Shown: in pieces, positions 61,401 through 64,000 of the stretch
Layout of the letters: each line of letters starts with the position of its first letter
How positions within the stretch are numbered: position 1 is the stretch's first letter
Source of the DNA: Paracentrotus lividus
Lineage: Eukaryota > Echinodermata > Echinoidea > Camarodonta > Echinidae
Length of the DNA stretch: 64,000 nt
Assembly: GCA_940671915.1 (NCBI GenBank)
Contig: CALNVZ010003433.1
Location: 24,499,916 to 24,563,915, forward strand
Direction: 5' to 3'
Made by a program: the position numbers and the translations under genes
The notes under the pieces: model-generated
Told to the model about the DNA's origin: nothing
The model's input: the letters and a program-made list of their open reading frames with translations, nothing else
The model's database searches: none

Positions 61401-61813
61401 CGCATTAATTTGCCGCTGCTTATGAAGTGAATGCATGCGCGTATACAGCTCAACGCTCTATCGATGGCAAAAATGTCTGCTGCGTAACTATTATACTGTA
61501 TGTGAGACATAGACATCCCGCCGTACGTATACGCGTACGTTTCTGTAGTCTGTGTCATAATTTTGTCTAGACCCCTTTATGGCTATGCTATACAAGAAAA
61601 AAGGGAAATTACATTGAGGTGAAAATTATATAAGAAAGGAAAGTTATTTTCACAAAACATTTCTTCAGAAATTCACGCCATACTTAGAATCAGGATACGA
61701 AAAAAGTAAAACTACAATTTCAAGTTAAATTTCGGTATGATATGTTGCAGTATTGACCTTCGCAGTTTTTATCTAAAGCCGATTTTGAGGCTAGCGCTAC
61801 CATAATCTATCTG

Positions 61814-62296
61814 TGACGTCATTTTGAAGATTCGTCAGTACGCCATGTTTTTCAGACTTCGAAAGGGAGAGATCTGCACATCTGTCAATGAAATTATGGA
61901 TTCGTCGTGAAAGGGATGTGAAAATGCTGTGAAATGTAATCATTACCTTTACAACATTGTATAGAACAAATTGACGAGGAAATATCGAGGAAACAAACGG
62001 GAAAACGTCAAAAAATGGCGCTTGAAACCCTGTTTGAAACACCCCCGCCTCTCGTGTCCTGTGAAAACAAAGAAAGCCTAAATGAAGGCACAGAAAGGTC
62101 GAGTAGCCATTCTCAAAATAATATTTGTATCAAATATTTTGTGTAGCGTAAGTACATACACAAAAGTGTAGTTAATTGGTGATGTTCTGTGGATTTAAAA
62201 GTAAAAAAATTCGTTGAAATCAATGTGTAGGATTGATCATCGAAGACGCCCAAAGACGCCGTTTTCTAATTTGCATAATGTATTCGTCTGACGTCA
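61814..62296. promoter_or_regulatory. Two exact CRE motifs in a possible promoter region
   Basis: TGACGTCA occurs exactly at 61,814-61,821 and 62,289-62,296, the second near a GATTGG box (inverted CCAAT) and a CCCGCC box. This is upstream of SUPT5H on the minus strand and could also serve a plus-strand gene beyond the window. Confidence 0.3.
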
Positions 62297-62299
62297 TAT

Positions 62300-64000
62300 T
62301 CCTTCCCGCCCTTGTTTGGATTGGTCCATTCGGCATAGGGGTGTAGCTGGAGCCTTGAAACTGAGATTATGTGCAACACAAGTCGGGGAGTCTGCTTAAT
62401 ATCTCTACTTCTTCAATTTACTGTGACTTACATTATTTGTAGGGATAAAAGTCTAGAACAGTGAAATGCATGGAGAAAAACAAATAGAAATCTCGTTTGT
62501 GTGTTTTTGATTCTGGTTAGCTTTAATCCAAAAGCCGATAATCAGAAAAGTGAGTCGGCTAGACTAGACTTCTAAGTTCTACTCCCCCTCTTTTTCAATC
62601 GAATTATTAGGCCCATTTAGTAGTGCATGCTTTTGTCACTGTCGGAAGAAATTTATTGACCTCGGAAGGTAGTCTTTTATGAAGTCCTTTTTGAACTCTC
62701 GGCAGCTGGTATCGGTCATACATGTCTATCTTCTCATGTTGCAGTGTCTCTTCACCATTTGCATTGACATGATTGCTTTATTCTAGCCAGCTAATTATTA
62801 TCTAGACCTAGGCCTATGCCAGATTGGTCTTTTGGTCTCCATGTTAGTTCTGAAATGCTTCTAGCATTTTTTAAAAAAATTGGTTTTAAGAAGAAAAAAA
62901 ACCCCCACACAATTAAGCTGACTTTTAGACTTGAACTTGACTTCATTATAATTCATAGCATGCCATAGGCATATGGGGCTTTTGTTTAATTCATGCTAGC
63001 AATCTTTTGATTCCTATTTCAAATAGATCTTGGCCTTGGGTCTAGATCTATTTATATATAGATCTAGTTGAATGCTTAGATTTTTGTTTCTTAAAGGGTT
63101 TAAATGAATGTTATAACCCTTACAATAGAGATTAAGATGAAGAAATCCGCAGAACATCCCTTTTAATTTATAGCTCAATTTGGTGAAAATTGAACTTTAC
63201 ACTGACCAGTGTATGTTTGTTATATGTATAGATGTTTTAGAATATGCAGTAACCATGGTAACCATCCAGCATTGCCCTTTCCCCTTGTGCATGTTTCCTT
63301 CTATGCACTGTTAATCGTCCTTGATGACATTAGTGATCAACTTTCAGCTGTGTGCATGTGTGATTTGTGACGAGTGAGTGTATGATGTACTGTTTTCTTG
63401 AGATGAAAATTTCTTTTCTGACTTTCTGACATAGTTCTGGCTATGGTGTAGGCCTGTTACAGCTAGCCAGGTTAAACTTTTTGCTTTTGGTTAAATACAT
63501 TAATTGCAATGTTGTTATCTGTTCTTTAAATTAATACTGTAGGTTCTTCAGTCATGATCCCTATTTTCTCAGTTCACTTGGCTTTGATAATTTTGAGAAG
63601 TTTTGCAATATATCAGGCCTGATATATATAATCGAGATCTGCTTCAATTTCTTGCAAAAAATAATATTGCATGACCTTTTCAGGAGGCTAGGCCTACCCC
63701 CTAATTCAGACCCCCATCATATAAATTTGAGAAAGCAGAAAATCCACTGTTGTTAAAATATGAAATGGATAAGGGCCTCTAGGTCAAAAGTGATGAAATT
63801 GATCTTGGAGAAAAGACCTAGCTTTTACATGTAATATCAAAATATGATTGTTGTGATTAATTCTGTTAAAAAAATCTTTTCAATGAAAAAGTTTCATAGG
63901 AGATCAAGATTTCACTGTTGAATAATGCAAGTCAAATATATCTAGTGCAAAGTCCAGTCTGAAAGCAGGCTGAAAATCAAGACTATCCCTGTTCAATAAC
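62300..64000. other. Gene-free right end of the window
   Basis: AT-rich with several TAGGCCTA words. No ORF of note, no recognised repeat. Confidence 0.4.

Overview
The window is animal nuclear DNA: intron-rich, AT-rich, full of short inverted-repeat transposons, microsatellites and satellite arrays. A single-exon Toll-like receptor with a long LRR ectodomain, a compact metazoan SPT5 gene and the repeat style suggest a marine invertebrate deuterostome, most likely an echinoderm. This is inferred from gene types and repeat style, not from a database match.

Two genes are recognisable, both on the minus strand. (1) A Toll-like receptor at about 13.9-16.6 kb. Its signal peptide and LRR ectodomain are open (14,869-16,608). 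The LRR C-cap, transmembrane helix and TIR domain follow but are broken by many small indels. (2) SUPT5H (transcription elongation factor SPT5, DSIF large subunit), from the ATG at 58,327 to the stop at 20,868. I could place 21 of at least 22 coding exons, and their phases chain correctly except at two points: the KOW5 exon(s) are missing, and exon 19 has internal frame breaks.

Layout. 1-13.8 kb holds no gene, only repeats: a fold-back element, a 220-bp tandem array, a ~0.7-kb inverted-repeat element, a GAGACGTCTC cluster, a ~1.95-kb hAT-like element filled with a minisatellite, a ~210-bp tandem array carrying a 20-bp GC-rich mirror repeat, and a ~570-bp GAA-type polypurine tract. 13.9-16.6 kb is the TLR. 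16.6-20.8 kb holds a MITE, a fold-back element and a LINE 3' tail. 20.9-26.7 kb carries SUPT5H exons 22-17. About 26.95-34.3 kb is a noisy second copy of 21.0-26.9 kb, and 34.3-38.9 kb looks like unpolished long-read sequence, ending at a 25-N gap (38,976-39,000). I read this as an assembly artefact, not a real duplication. 39.0-43.4 kb contains a satellite whose units carry a direct repeat of AGGTCA. 43.4-58.4 kb carries exons 15-1. 58.4-64 kb is upstream DNA with candidate non-coding 5' exons, CRE motifs, a hAT-like MITE and a tRNA-like stretch.

The most interesting biological pattern is that edges of at least five SUPT5H exons (6, 13, 15, 17, 22) have been copied in tandem into the flanking intron or 3' UTR, where the copies have decayed. 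The other notable points are a TTAA-flanked (piggyBac-type) MITE family, including two copies head to head sharing a central TTAA, and the AGGTCA satellite. I found no operon-like or clearly new gene system.
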